Part shown: in pieces, positions 1 to 7,142 of the stretch
Position numbering within the stretch: position 1 is the stretch's first letter
Layout of the letters: every line of letters begins with the position of its first letter
Assembly (NCBI GenBank): GCA_902476475.1
Contig: CABSDO010000050.1
Location: 1-15,067 of the forward strand
Source: an uncultured Collinsella sp.
Lineage (GTDB): Bacteria; Actinomycetota; Coriobacteriia; Coriobacteriales; Coriobacteriaceae
Direction: 5' to 3'
DNA length: 15,067 nucleotides
Program-made: the position numbers and the translations under genes
Notes under the pieces: generated by a model
Databases searched by the model: none
Told to the model about the DNA's origin: nothing
Seen by the model: only the letters and a program-made list of their open reading frames with translations

Positions 1-3
1 GGG

Positions 4-834
4 TTAGCCGGTGGCGTGGCTGGGGTCGGCAACGACGGGCAGGTGCGACAGGTGGTGCAGCACCGGCACGGCGTTAAGGTCGAAGGTGTTACGGGTGCGG
101 GTCTCGAAGGTGCGGATGCCGCGCTCGCACAGGATGACGTTGTCGTTGCCCTCGCTCATGATGTACTCGGCGGCCATGAGCAGCTCATCGATCGTGCCGG
201 ACATGCCGCGCTTGAGCAGAATCGGAGTCTGGGTCTTGCCGACCTCCTTGAGCAGGGGGAAGTTCTGGGCGTTGCGGGCGCCGATCTGCATGACGTCGAT
301 CTTCTTGTCCAGGAAGACCTGCACGTCGCGTGGGTCCATGATTTCGGTGACGATCGGCATGTCGAGCTCGGCGGACGCCTCGCACAGCAGGTCGAGGCCG
401 GCGGGGCCCATACCCTGGTAGGCGTAGGGGGAGGTGCGGGGCTTGTAGGCGCCACCGCGCAGCATCGTGGCACCGGCGGCCTTCACGCGGCGTGCGATGC
501 GGATGAGGTTCTCGCCCTCGACGGAGCACGGGCCGGCGATGACCTGGAACTGATCGCCGCCGATCTTGACGCCGTGGCCGCAGTCGATGACGGAGTCCTC
601 GGGGTGGAACTTGCGGTTGGCACGCTTAAAAGGCTCGGAGACGCGCTGCACGCGCTCGACGACATCCATGGACTCGAGCAGGAACGGGTCGATCTTGGTC
701 GTATCGCCCACCAGGCCGATGATCGTCTCATTCTCGCCGCGCGAGACGTCGGTCTTCAGGCCCTTTTTCTCAATCCAGCTGACGATATGGCTGACGGCCT
801 CGTCGCTGGCGCTCTGCTTTAAAATTGCAATCAT
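4..834 (-). CDS. aroF: DAHP synthase (3-deoxy-7-phosphoheptulonate synthase), type I-beta, C-terminally truncated in frame
   Basis: This enzyme condenses phosphoenolpyruvate and erythrose-4-phosphate, the first step of the shikimate pathway, in the cytoplasm. From the ATG at 834 the protein is about 276 aa. It has an N-terminal ferredoxin-like regulatory segment (MIAILKQ..., roughly residues 1-70), then the TIM barrel with FHPEDSVIDCG, IAGPCSVEG (metal-binding Cys), LRGGAYKPRTSPYAYQG, QIGARNAQNF, LLKRGMSGTIDE and ILCERGIRTFE. It ends at VVADPSHATG followed by TAA. Family members, such as the roughly 338-aa Thermotoga enzyme, continue about 60 residues past this His motif and carry two more metal ligands (the Glu of EVHP and the Asp of LSDG). 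The copy here therefore looks incomplete. I chose ATG 834 because AGAGG lies 6-7 nt upstream and the protein then starts like its relatives. An in-frame ATG at 882 lies in a hairpin loop with no Shine-Dalgarno site. Family assignment is firm; whether the stop is real, a frameshift or a sequencing error is open. Confidence 0.88.
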   Translation of the reverse strand: MIAILKQSASDEAVSHIVSWIEKKGLKTDVSRGENETIIGLVGDTTKIDPFLLESMDVVERVQRVSEPFKRANRKFHPEDSVIDCGHGVKIGGDQFQVIAGPCSVEGENLIRIARRVKAAGATMLRGGAYKPRTSPYAYQGMGPAGLDLLCEASAELDMPIVTEIMDPRDVQVFLDKKIDVMQIGARNAQNFPLLKEVGKTQTPILLKRGMSGTIDELLMAAEYIMSEGNDNVILCERGIRTFETRTRNTFDLNAVPVLHHLSHLPVVADPSHATG

Positions 835-867
835 GGTGTGCCTCTCACCTCGATGGATAACTTTTGC

Positions 868-892
868 AAAAACGGCCCGCATCGCGAGCCGT
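868..892 (-). terminator. Terminator-like hairpin in the aroF leader (candidate attenuator)
   Basis: Read on the minus strand, ACGGCTCGC, loop GAT and GCGGGCCGT form a 9-bp stem with one T-G wobble, followed at once by TTTTT. It lies about 34 nt upstream of the aroF start and has no T-run in the other orientation. It therefore looks like an intrinsic terminator inside the 5' leader rather than the end of a gene. Attenuation of aroF is an inference. I could not identify a convincing antiterminator or leader peptide. Confidence 0.5.
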
Positions 893-915
893 GTATATAT
901 GGTGCATGAAAGTTT

Positions 916-945
916 ATACTATCTGACTCGCTTTTGCCTTCTAAA
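916..945 (-). promoter_or_regulatory. Possible aroF promoter
   Basis: On the minus strand TTTAGA (945-940) and TAGTAT (921-916) are separated by 18 bp. Transcription would start near 909 and give a leader of about 75 nt containing the hairpin at 868-892. The match to the consensus is only moderate. TATAAA at 918-913 is an alternative -10 without a well-placed -35. Confidence 0.3.
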
Positions 946-997
946 GTGGGCCGTTGCGCCGCGTCTTCCTCGGAATTGCAAAGCTTTTTCTTTTATT

Positions 998-1027
998 TTG
1001 ATAGCCCGTGGTGCACTTGGGTATAAT
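998..1027 (+). promoter_or_regulatory. Promoter of tRNA-Arg
   Basis: A -35 box TTGATA (998-1003) and a perfect -10 box TATAAT (1022-1027) are separated by 18 bp. The expected start, near 1034, is only about 5 nt before the tRNA. This is typical of a stable-RNA promoter. Confidence 0.75.
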
Positions 1028-1038
1028 GCCAAACGTTG

Positions 1039-1115
1039 GCCCTATTAGCTCAGGGGATTAGAGCGTCTGCCTCCGGAGCAGAAGGCCGTTGGTTCGAATC
1101 CAACATGGGGCACCA
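1039..1115 (+). tRNA. tRNA-Arg, anticodon CCG
   Basis: The cloverleaf folds fully. The acceptor GCCCTAT pairs with ATGGGGC (one T-G wobble) and the D stem is GCTC/GAGC. The anticodon stem TCTGC/GCAGA encloses the loop CTCCGGA, which reads anticodon CCG for codon CGG. The T stem is GTTGG/CCAAC with the loop TTCGAAT. The discriminator is A, and the CCA end is encoded (1113-1115). It has its own promoter and an intrinsic terminator, so it is a single-gene unit. Confidence 0.95.
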
Positions 1116-1126
1116 TCGAACGTAAG

Positions 1127-1160
1127 ACCGTCCGAACCTCGCATGGTCCGGGCGGTTTTT
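1127..1160 (+). terminator. Intrinsic terminator of tRNA-Arg
   Basis: ACCGTCCG (1127-1134) pairs with CGGGCGGT (1149-1156). One mismatch further in, ACC/GGT adds three inner pairs around a 6-nt loop. A run of five T follows at 1156-1160. It starts 12 nt after the tRNA CCA end. Confidence 0.85.
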
Positions 1161-1191
1161 CTTATACCGACGCGACGTGATGGGACGTGGT

Positions 1192-3915
1192 ATGGCAGCA
1201 ACGGATATCGAGCGCGGACTCTCGACCGCCGAGGTCGAGGAGCGCATCGCCGCCGGTAAAATCAACCGCAACATGGAGCTCAAGACCAAGTCGGTCAAAG
1301 AGCTCATCATCGAGAACCTCTGCACGCTGTTCAATTTGATCAACGTGATCTTGGCGTTCCTGGTCATTTTGACCGGTTCGTTTAAGAATCTGACGTTCCT
1401 GTTCGTGGTGTTTCTCAATACCGCTATTGGCGTCATCCAGTCCATGCGTTCCAAGAAGATGGTCGATAAGCTCACGCTGCTGACCTCCAAGAAGGCCATC
1501 GCGGTGCGCGACGGCGCCGAGGTGGAGCTCGACTTGGACCAGATCGTGCTCGACGACATCATTCGCCTGGGGCGCGGCGACCAGATTCCCGCCGACGCCG
1601 TGGTGGTTTCGGGCGAGGCGCTCGTGAACGAGAGCCTGCTGACGGGCGAGAGCGACCTTATCAAGAAACAGCCAGGTTCCGAGCTCATGAGCGGCAGCTT
1701 TATCGACTCGGGCCTGCTGCGCGCCCGCGTGATCCATGTCGGCGCCGACAACTACGTGGCCAAAATTAATAACGAGGCCAAGTACGTCAAAAAGGTCAAT
1801 TCCGAGATCATGAACGCGCTCAACGCCATCGTGCGCTTTGCGAGCATCATCATGATCCCGCTCGGTTTGGCGTTGTTTGCCTCGAGTGTGAGCGAGCTGT
1901 GGGATGCCGCGGGAACCCCGGGCGATAGCGCGCTTTCGTGGTGCTTCTCCGAGCTGTTGGCCGGTCGTGTGCCTTCTTCGGCGCTGCTGTCCACGGTGGG
2001 CGCCCTGCTGGGCATGATTCCGCAGGGCCTGGTGCTGCTGACCTCGTCGGTGCTCGCCATCGCCACGGTTCGCCTGGCGCGTCGCAAGGTGCTGGCACAG
2101 CAGCTCTACTGCATCGAGACGCTCGCTCGCGTCGACGTGCTGTGCCTGGACAAGACGGGCACCATCACGTCGGGTCGTATGGAGGTCGAGGGCACCTATC
2201 CGCTGCCTGTTGAGGGTGTTGGCTTTGGCGTGGACTCGGACGAGGTGGCTGTTCCCGTCGATACCACAGTGCTCGATTTCGCGCTGGCTAACGTCGCGCG
2301 TGCGACTTCGGCCGATGCCAACGAGACCTGCCAGGCGCTGCTCAACTATTACGCCGATCGCCCGGTCGAGGTGTCTGAGCCGCTGTCGGTCATTCCGTTC
2401 TCGTCCTCCAAAAAGTGGAGCGGCGCGTCGTTTGCGCAGGGCTCCTATGTGATGGGTGCAGCGCAGTTTGTGCTCTCTGATCGTGTGTTTGCCCAGGTCG
2501 AGAACCGTGTCGCCGAGCTTGCCGATACCTGCCGCGTGCTCGTGGTGGCGCGCGTGGACGGCTTTACGCCCGATGGCGATATGGTGGGCGAGGCCGAGCC
2601 CGTTGGCTTTGTGACCATCCGCGACGAGATTCGTACCTCAGCGGCCGAGACCATCGGCTACTTTAACGAGCAGGGCGTGACCCTCAACGTGATCAGCGGC
2701 GACGACCCGCGTACGGTGTCGTCGATCGCGCGCGTGGTGGGCGTGCCGGGGGCGGACGCTTATGTGGACGCCACGACGCTCGATACGCCGGCCAAGCTCG
2801 ATGCCGCAGTGGACCGCTACCATGTCTTTGGTCGTGTGACCCCGCAGCAGAAGCGCGAGCTCGTGCAGGCGCTCAAGCGCCGCGAGCACACCGTGGCCAT
2901 GACGGGCGACGGCGTCAACGACGTGCTGGCGCTCAAGGAGGCCGACTGCTCCGTGGCCATGGCGGCCGGCTCCGATGCCGCGCGTAACGTGGCCGAGATC
3001 GTACTCGTCGACAACGACTTTGCCTCGATGCCCGCCGTGGTGGCCGAGGGCCGTCGCTCCATCAACAACCTGCAGCGTTCGGCCTCGCTGTTCCTGACCA
3101 AGACGCTGTTCTCGATGGGCCTGGCGGCGCTGTGCATCGCGCTGCCACCGTACCCCTTCGAGCCAATCCAGATGACGCTCATCAACTTCTTCTGCATCGG
3201 CGCGCCGGGCTTTGTGTTGGGCCTGGAGCCCAACAATGCTCGCGTGAAGGGTGCGTTTTTGACCAACGTACTCAAGCGTGCATTGCCGGCGTCGATTGCA
3301 GTCATTTTGGCTGCGGCGCTCGATATCTTTGTGGCGCGCGTGTTTGGCTTTAGCCAGCTCACGCTGTCTACGATGTGTCTGCTTACGTCGTGCGCGGCGA
3401 GCGTCAGCCTGATCTGGCGCATCTCGCAGCCTCTCACGCCCTTACGTGTTGTGCTCTTTGTGTTTGTAGTCGCCGGCATCCTGGTGGGCGTTATCGGATT
3501 CCCGGAGCTGCTGTCCATTGCCAACCTGTCGATGGGCCAGATGGTTATCTTGGCTGTCATCGTGGTCTTTACCTGCTCGGTGTTCTTTAAGCTCGCCACG
3601 ATGATGGATTCGCTCAAGCCGCGTCGTCGTCATGCCGCAACTGGTTTTGGCCGTGGTGTGCGCGTCCACCTGGGTCGCGGTGGCGGCAAGGTGAGCTCGA
3701 CGGGTTCGACGGCCGAGCGTTTTGCCAAGCGCGTCGCCGCCGACATGGCGCAGCGCCGCGAAGATCGCACCGCTCGCGAGGCCGAGGCCCGTGCACTCGA
3801 GGGCGTGGCCCAGGCCCAGCCCAAGAAAAAGAAGAGTACCGGAGCCAAGCGCTCTCGCGTGACCAAGTCCGCCCAAGGCATCAAAGTCTCGATGCCAAGC
3901 AAAAAGAAGAGGTAA
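1192..3915 (+). CDS. P-type cation-transporting ATPase (HAD-IC family, CtpE-like)
   Basis: This is an ATP-driven cation pump in the cytoplasmic membrane. From ATG 1192 it is 907 aa. It has the P-type order: N-terminal GLSTAEVEER segment, first TM pair, actuator domain with LLTGES (T151-S154), second TM pair with IPQGLVLLTS, phosphorylation site DKTGTIT (Asp320), nucleotide-binding domain, and hinge MTGDGVND (570-577). Six C-terminal TM segments follow, for about ten in all. No N-terminal metal-binding CxxC is present, so it is not a P1B heavy-metal pump. Overall it resembles mycobacterial CtpE, a suggested Ca2+ transporter, but the ion cannot be read from sequence. The last 100 or so residues form a Lys/Arg-rich cytoplasmic tail. 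GTG 1177 and ATG 1180 are in-frame alternatives without a Shine-Dalgarno site; GGGA sits 6 nt before ATG 1192. The coding start is only 31 nt after the tRNA terminator, and no clear promoter of its own was found. Confidence 0.9.
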   Translation: MAATDIERGLSTAEVEERIAAGKINRNMELKTKSVKELIIENLCTLFNLINVILAFLVILTGSFKNLTFLFVVFLNTAIGVIQSMRSKKMVDKLTLLTSKKAIAVRDGAEVELDLDQIVLDDIIRLGRGDQIPADAVVVSGEALVNESLLTGESDLIKKQPGSELMSGSFIDSGLLRARVIHVGADNYVAKINNEAKYVKKVNSEIMNALNAIVRFASIIMIPLGLALFASSVSELWDAAGTPGDSALSWCFSELLAGRVPSSALLSTVGALLGMIPQGLVLLTSSVLAIATVRLARRKVLAQQLYCIETLARVDVLCLDKTGTITSGRMEVEGTYPLPVEGVGFGVDSDEVAVPVDTTVLDFALANVARATSADANETCQALLNYYADRPVEVSEPLSVIPFSSSKKWSGASFAQGSYVMGAAQFVLSDRVFAQVENRVAELADTCRVLVVARVDGFTPDGDMVGEAEPVGFVTIRDEIRTSAAETIGYFNEQGVTLNVISGDDPRTVSSIARVVGVPGADAYVDATTLDTPAKLDAAVDRYHVFGRVTPQQKRELVQALKRREHTVAMTGDGVNDVLALKEADCSVAMAAGSDAARNVAEIVLVDNDFASMPAVVAEGRRSINNLQRSASLFLTKTLFSMGLAALCIALPPYPFEPIQMTLINFFCIGAPGFVLGLEPNNARVKGAFLTNVLKRALPASIAVILAAALDIFVARVFGFSQLTLSTMCLLTSCAASVSLIWRISQPLTPLRVVLFVFVVAGILVGVIGFPELLSIANLSMGQMVILAVIVVFTCSVFFKLATMMDSLKPRRRHAATGFGRGVRVHLGRGGGKVSSTGSTAERFAKRVAADMAQRREDRTAREAEARALEGVAQAQPKKKKSTGAKRSRVTKSAQGIKVSMPSKKKR

Positions 3916-3969
3916 CTACGCGCCCTCGCGATGTTGAATTGGTGCCTTGCTCCTGTGGGGCCGTGGCGA

Positions 3970-3978
3970 TGTTATGCT
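3970..3978 (+). promoter_or_regulatory. Possible extended -10 promoter of the zinc-ribbon gene
   Basis: TGT followed by TATGCT gives a TGn-TATnnT extended -10 element. It places a start near 3985, about 20 nt before the Shine-Dalgarno site of the next gene. The nearest -35-like word, TTGCTC (3947-3952), is 20 bp away, which is too far for a classic pair. Confidence 0.4.
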
Positions 3979-4004
3979 CTAACCTCGATTGTTTGAATTG
4001 CTTC

Positions 4005-4013
4005 GAAAAGAGG
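4005..4013 (+). promoter_or_regulatory. Ribosome binding site that decides the GTG start at 4019
   Basis: GAAAAGAGG ends 5 nt before GTG 4019. The longer in-frame reading from TTG 3989 has no Shine-Dalgarno site and would encode this purine-rich sequence as protein. The GTG is therefore preferred. Confidence 0.7.
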
Positions 4014-4018
4014 ATGCC

Positions 4019-5161
4019 GTGATCTGCCCGCATTGCCTTAAGACTATCGAGGACGGCGCCTCGTTCTGCCCCTACTGCAACGCCTATGTGGGTCCGGGCG
4101 ATGGCCCCGAGCACACCGAGTTCGTGTTCTGCGAGGGCTGCGGTGCCCGTCTTTCTCCGCATGATCGTACATGTCCCAAATGCGGACGCCCCGCTCCGGG
4201 CATCCTTTCCGAGGATGCGGCCGCATCCGACCTGGCAGCGGGCCGCACGGCGGGCTTTCCACGCCTAACGCAAGAGCAGATCGATACCGAGGTGCCGCAT
4301 GCGCCGGCCTCGGCTGCTGCGGTTCTTTCGGACGCTGCCGATCCCAACGAGACCTGCGTGCTGCCGGCTTTCGATAAGGATTTCGGTATCCCCAAGGTCG
4401 ATATTCCCACGCCCGTTTCCCTGCATGACGATGCTCAAAAACCCAAGCGCAAAGTGCATCCCGACGAGGACGCCTATCACAAGCACAAGCGTCATATCCC
4501 CAAGCCGCTCATTATCATCGCGGTCCTTGCCGTCGTTTGCGGCGGTGCCTATTGGTTCGTGACAACCGATCCCATGGGCGTCATGCCTGGCTTCTACGAC
4601 CAGTTTGGCCAAGCTGCACAAACCACCTTCCCCACGCGCCAAAAGGGCGAGACGACTGAGGACGATACCAAGCAGGACGATTCTGCCGAGGTAGTCCAGG
4701 AAGAAACCGTGCTAACCGATGATCAGCTCTATACCAGGCTCGACGGTCTGTATCAGACCATCGTGTCCTACGGTGACGAGGACCAGATCGGTGAGGTCAT
4801 CGATTCCTTTAACAACGGCTATCTCCGAACGCCGCTGTCCACCCGTCAGGAGCTGTCGCAGAGTGCCTACGCCCTGCGCGACCAGATCAAAAAGACGCAA
4901 GATGAGCTCAACAACCTTAAGTACCAGGACGATACGGTCTATGCGGATGACATCGCCCACTTAAAGCAGCTTGCCGAGTGGATGTACGAGCGCGTCGACG
5001 TGATCTGCCAGAGTTGGGACATCTCGCTGGCCATTCCCGATGGCGAGTCGATGAGTTCCCACCAAAGCGAGATCCTGGCGCCCATCGCGCAGGGCGGCAA
5101 CAGCGCGCTGAACCAGTATGACGCCAACGTGGGCTCCTGGAAGCCGCAGCAGCGTTCCTAA
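4019..5161 (+). CDS. Membrane-anchored double zinc-ribbon protein
   Basis: The protein is 380 aa and of unknown function. The N-terminus has two four-cysteine ribbons: CPHC...CPYC (Cys3, 6, 17, 20) and CEGC...CPKC (Cys38, 41, 52, 55). They probably each bind Zn2+ in the cytoplasm. A low-complexity linker follows to about residue 140, then a basic stretch (KPKRK...HKHKRH), then one TM helix at about 163-183 (LIIIAVLAVVCGGAYWFV). An acidic, mostly helical exported domain of about 195 residues completes it. Basic residues just before the TM put the N-terminus inside. Zinc-ribbon plus single-TM architectures are common in Gram-positive envelope proteins, but I do not recognise a named family for the C-domain. 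It appears to be a single-gene unit, with promoter-like sequence on either side. The downstream TPR protein has the same topology. Confidence 0.8.
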   Translation: MICPHCLKTIEDGASFCPYCNAYVGPGDGPEHTEFVFCEGCGARLSPHDRTCPKCGRPAPGILSEDAAASDLAAGRTAGFPRLTQEQIDTEVPHAPASAAAVLSDAADPNETCVLPAFDKDFGIPKVDIPTPVSLHDDAQKPKRKVHPDEDAYHKHKRHIPKPLIIIAVLAVVCGGAYWFVTTDPMGVMPGFYDQFGQAAQTTFPTRQKGETTEDDTKQDDSAEVVQEETVLTDDQLYTRLDGLYQTIVSYGDEDQIGEVIDSFNNGYLRTPLSTRQELSQSAYALRDQIKKTQDELNNLKYQDDTVYADDIAHLKQLAEWMYERVDVICQSWDISLAIPDGESMSSHQSEILAPIAQGGNSALNQYDANVGSWKPQQRS

Positions 5162-5199
5162 AATTAGTTCGCCATAGTCGGCATAACCTACGTGCGCAA

Positions 5200-5229
5200 T
5201 TGATGTAAGCGCATGCTTATTGCTACAAT
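5200..5229 (+). promoter_or_regulatory. Promoter of the cyclophilin-TPR operon
   Basis: A -35 box TTGATG (5200-5205) and a -10 box TACAAT (5224-5229) are separated by 18 bp. The start would be near 5236, leaving a leader of about 33 nt that holds the Shine-Dalgarno site AGGAAGGA (5256-5263). It is the best sigma-70-type site in the gap between the two genes. Confidence 0.65.
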
Positions 5230-5268
5230 TCGTACAAATATGCTTTAAACGCACGAGGAAGGAACCAC

Positions 5269-5811
5269 ATGTTTGGTTTTAAGAAAGAGCTCTACACGCC
5301 CGAGTATCAGCTTGCCGGCGACGAGTGCGCCGTTATCGAGACGTCGAAGGGTACCATCAAGGTCAAGTTTGACGGCGAGGGCGCTCCCATTCATGTCGCG
5401 AACTTCTGCGAGCTTTCCACGATGGGTTTCTATGATGGCCTTAAGTTCCATCGCTATGTGCCCGGCTTTGTTATCCAGGGCGGCGACCCCAATACCCGCG
5501 ATATGTCCGGCGCCGACGTCGCTGCCGGTCTTGAGGGCCCCGACGGCATGCCCGGTACCGGTGGCCCCGGCTACTGCATCAAGGGCGAGTTTGCCACCAA
5601 TCCGCGCAACAGCCATGTCGATGGCGCCCTTGCCATGGCACGCTCCATGGATCCCGATTCCGCGGGTTCGCAGTTCTACTTCTGCTTGGGTGCCCAGCAT
5701 AACCTCGATTCCGGTTACACCGTCTTTGGCACCACGGTCGAGGGTCTCGATGTGATTTCGCAGCTGCGTGCCGGCGACGAGATCGTCCATGTCGAGATCG
5801 TTCACGAGTAA
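5269..5811 (+). CDS. Cyclophilin-type peptidyl-prolyl cis-trans isomerase
   Basis: This 180-aa single-domain cyclophilin catalyses cis-trans isomerisation of X-Pro bonds. It has no signal peptide or TM segment, so it should act in the cytoplasm. The family signature is present as FHRYVPGFVIQGGDP (60-74), with the expected catalytic Arg at 62 and Gln at 70. MARSMDPDSAGSQFYF (123-138) and TVFGTTVEGLDVISQL (151-166) follow, as in the substrate groove and C-terminal strand of CypA-like proteins. The Trp that binds cyclosporin in human CypA is not visible at the matching place, as is usual in bacterial enzymes. A strong AGGAAGGA lies 5 nt before the ATG. The next gene begins 11 nt after the stop, so the two are probably co-transcribed. 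Confidence 0.93.
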   Translation: MFGFKKELYTPEYQLAGDECAVIETSKGTIKVKFDGEGAPIHVANFCELSTMGFYDGLKFHRYVPGFVIQGGDPNTRDMSGADVAAGLEGPDGMPGTGGPGYCIKGEFATNPRNSHVDGALAMARSMDPDSAGSQFYFCLGAQHNLDSGYTVFGTTVEGLDVISQLRAGDEIVHVEIVHE

Positions 5812-5822
5812 AGGGGACTTCC

Positions 5823-7127
5823 TTGAATAGCCAGCTGATCCAACAGGGCCGCGCCGCTTACCGCGCGGGTGATTTTTCCGCTGCAGCCCAGATGCTTGGG
5901 GCGGCAAAGACTCCCGATGAGATTATGGGCGAGGCCGATCACCTTCGTGGTAACGCCTTGATGCACCTCGGCATGTATGCCGAGGCCGCCGAGGCCTATG
6001 CCGCCGCCCTCAACGACGGTACCTACGGCAAGCGCGGCGCACTGCTCACCAACCGCGGAAAGGCGCTCGCCGCCGTGGGCGACTACACGACGGCCGCTCA
6101 GGCGTTCTCTGCTGCTACGCAGGATGCTTCCTATGCCACGCCGTTCAAGGCCTATCTGGGCCTGGGTAACGCGCTGTTCCAGTCGGGCGACTATGCCAAT
6201 GCGGGTACTGCCTTCCGTCAGGCCGCCATCGACGGCGCCAATCCGGCTCCTGCCGCCGCACTCGGCGAGCTCGGTCGTTGCTTCATTAAGCTCGGCCGTC
6301 CGGCGGATGCCGTGGAGACCTACCGCACGGCTATCGACTTTGCCGGTCCCCGTGACGACACGCGTGCGCTCAACGCCGGCATGGGTCAGGCGCTTTCTGC
6401 CGCCGGCCGTCCCTCCGACGCACTCGACGCCTTTAACGCCGCTACTGCCGATGGCATCTACCAGCTCACCTCCGAGCAGGCCGATGAGCTTGCCCGCGTG
6501 CACGATTCGCTTGCCGCGCTGTCTGCCCAGACGGCTATGGCCACGGCTCCGGCGCCCGCGATGGACGCTCCTTCCGTCGATCCGCTCGATCCTACGGGCG
6601 CGACCGGTCAGTTTATGCCCGATCCCTCGGACACCGGCTTCTTTACGCTGTCCGAGTCCGAGATGGTCCAGCAGGACCGTCAGGATCGTAAGCAGGCCAA
6701 GGTCCGTCGTCGCCATCGCCACACGGGTCTCAAAGTCTTCATCGTGCTGCTTCTGCTCATTTTGATCGCTGCGGGCGGTCTGGGCTTTGCCTACACGCGC
6801 GGCTTTGGCTTCCCGTCTCAGGAGTCTGTCGTTACCGATCTGTTCCAAGCTGCCGGCGACGGTGACACTGCAAAGGCCGAGTCTTGCCTGGCCTCGAGCC
6901 TGTCCGAGGACGCTAAGTCGATGATCATCTCCTCGATTCCGCAGGGTGCCACCGTGTCCGTCGAGGGCATGGATCAGTCCATGACCGAGACGACCGCCAA
7001 GGTCAAGGCTTCGCTGTCCAAGGGCGGCGAGCAGGAGTACACCGTCAAATTCGTGCGCTCCGACAACCATATCGGCTGGGCCGTTTCCTCGCTCGATATG
7101 GATTTCTCGGCTGCTGACAACCAGTAG
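5823..7127 (+). CDS. TPR-repeat protein with one membrane segment and an exported C-domain
   Basis: The protein is 434 aa with a TTG start. Its Shine-Dalgarno AAGGGG overlaps the end of the cyclophilin gene. Residues about 3-220 form five or six tetratricopeptide-like helix pairs (for example ALMHLGMYAEAAEAYAAAL and ALFQSGDYANAGTAFRQA), a scaffold for protein binding. A Pro/Ala-rich linker and a basic patch (KQAKVRRRHRH) lead into a TM helix at about 303-325 (VFIVLLLLILIAAGGLGFAY). About 105 exported residues follow (VVTDLFQAAGDGDTAKAESC...), which resemble the small DUF4878-like domains seen on secreted proteins. The basic patch puts the TPR part inside the cell. The function is unknown. It lies directly upstream of the mre cluster and could scaffold envelope enzymes, but nothing in the sequence proves it. 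Confidence 0.85.
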   Translation: MNSQLIQQGRAAYRAGDFSAAAQMLGAAKTPDEIMGEADHLRGNALMHLGMYAEAAEAYAAALNDGTYGKRGALLTNRGKALAAVGDYTTAAQAFSAATQDASYATPFKAYLGLGNALFQSGDYANAGTAFRQAAIDGANPAPAAALGELGRCFIKLGRPADAVETYRTAIDFAGPRDDTRALNAGMGQALSAAGRPSDALDAFNAATADGIYQLTSEQADELARVHDSLAALSAQTAMATAPAPAMDAPSVDPLDPTGATGQFMPDPSDTGFFTLSESEMVQQDRQDRKQAKVRRRHRHTGLKVFIVLLLLILIAAGGLGFAYTRGFGFPSQESVVTDLFQAAGDGDTAKAESCLASSLSEDAKSMIISSIPQGATVSVEGMDQSMTETTAKVKASLSKGGEQEYTVKFVRSDNHIGWAVSSLDMDFSAADNQ

Positions 7128-7142
7128 TGACCTTATGGGATT

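Noticed and set aside
16..822. Long plus-strand open frame antisense to aroF
   Set aside because: GC-rich coding DNA often opens the opposite strand. The composition (Ala/Val/Asp/Gly-rich, no motif) and the good aroF match on the minus strand show it is a shadow.
845..907. Short open frame (20 codons, Tyr and Phe present) across the aroF leader hairpin as a leader peptide
   Set aside because: Its ATG has no Shine-Dalgarno site and would lie almost at the predicted transcription start. Aromatic codons are few and not clustered.
948..954. ACGGCCC (minus strand) as an antiterminator partner for GGGCCGT of the aroF hairpin
   Set aside because: It pairs well but lies upstream of the best promoter candidate, so it would not be in the transcript. 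It becomes relevant only if the real start is further upstream.
1050..1751. Minus-strand open frame of 233 codons overlapping the tRNA and the ATPase start
   Set aside because: Its C-terminus (MLDSNQRPSAPEADALIP) is the well-known spurious translation of an antisense tRNA gene. The rest is antisense to the ATPase.
3916..4018. Terminator after the P-type ATPase gene
   Set aside because: I found no stable hairpin with a T-run in this gap.
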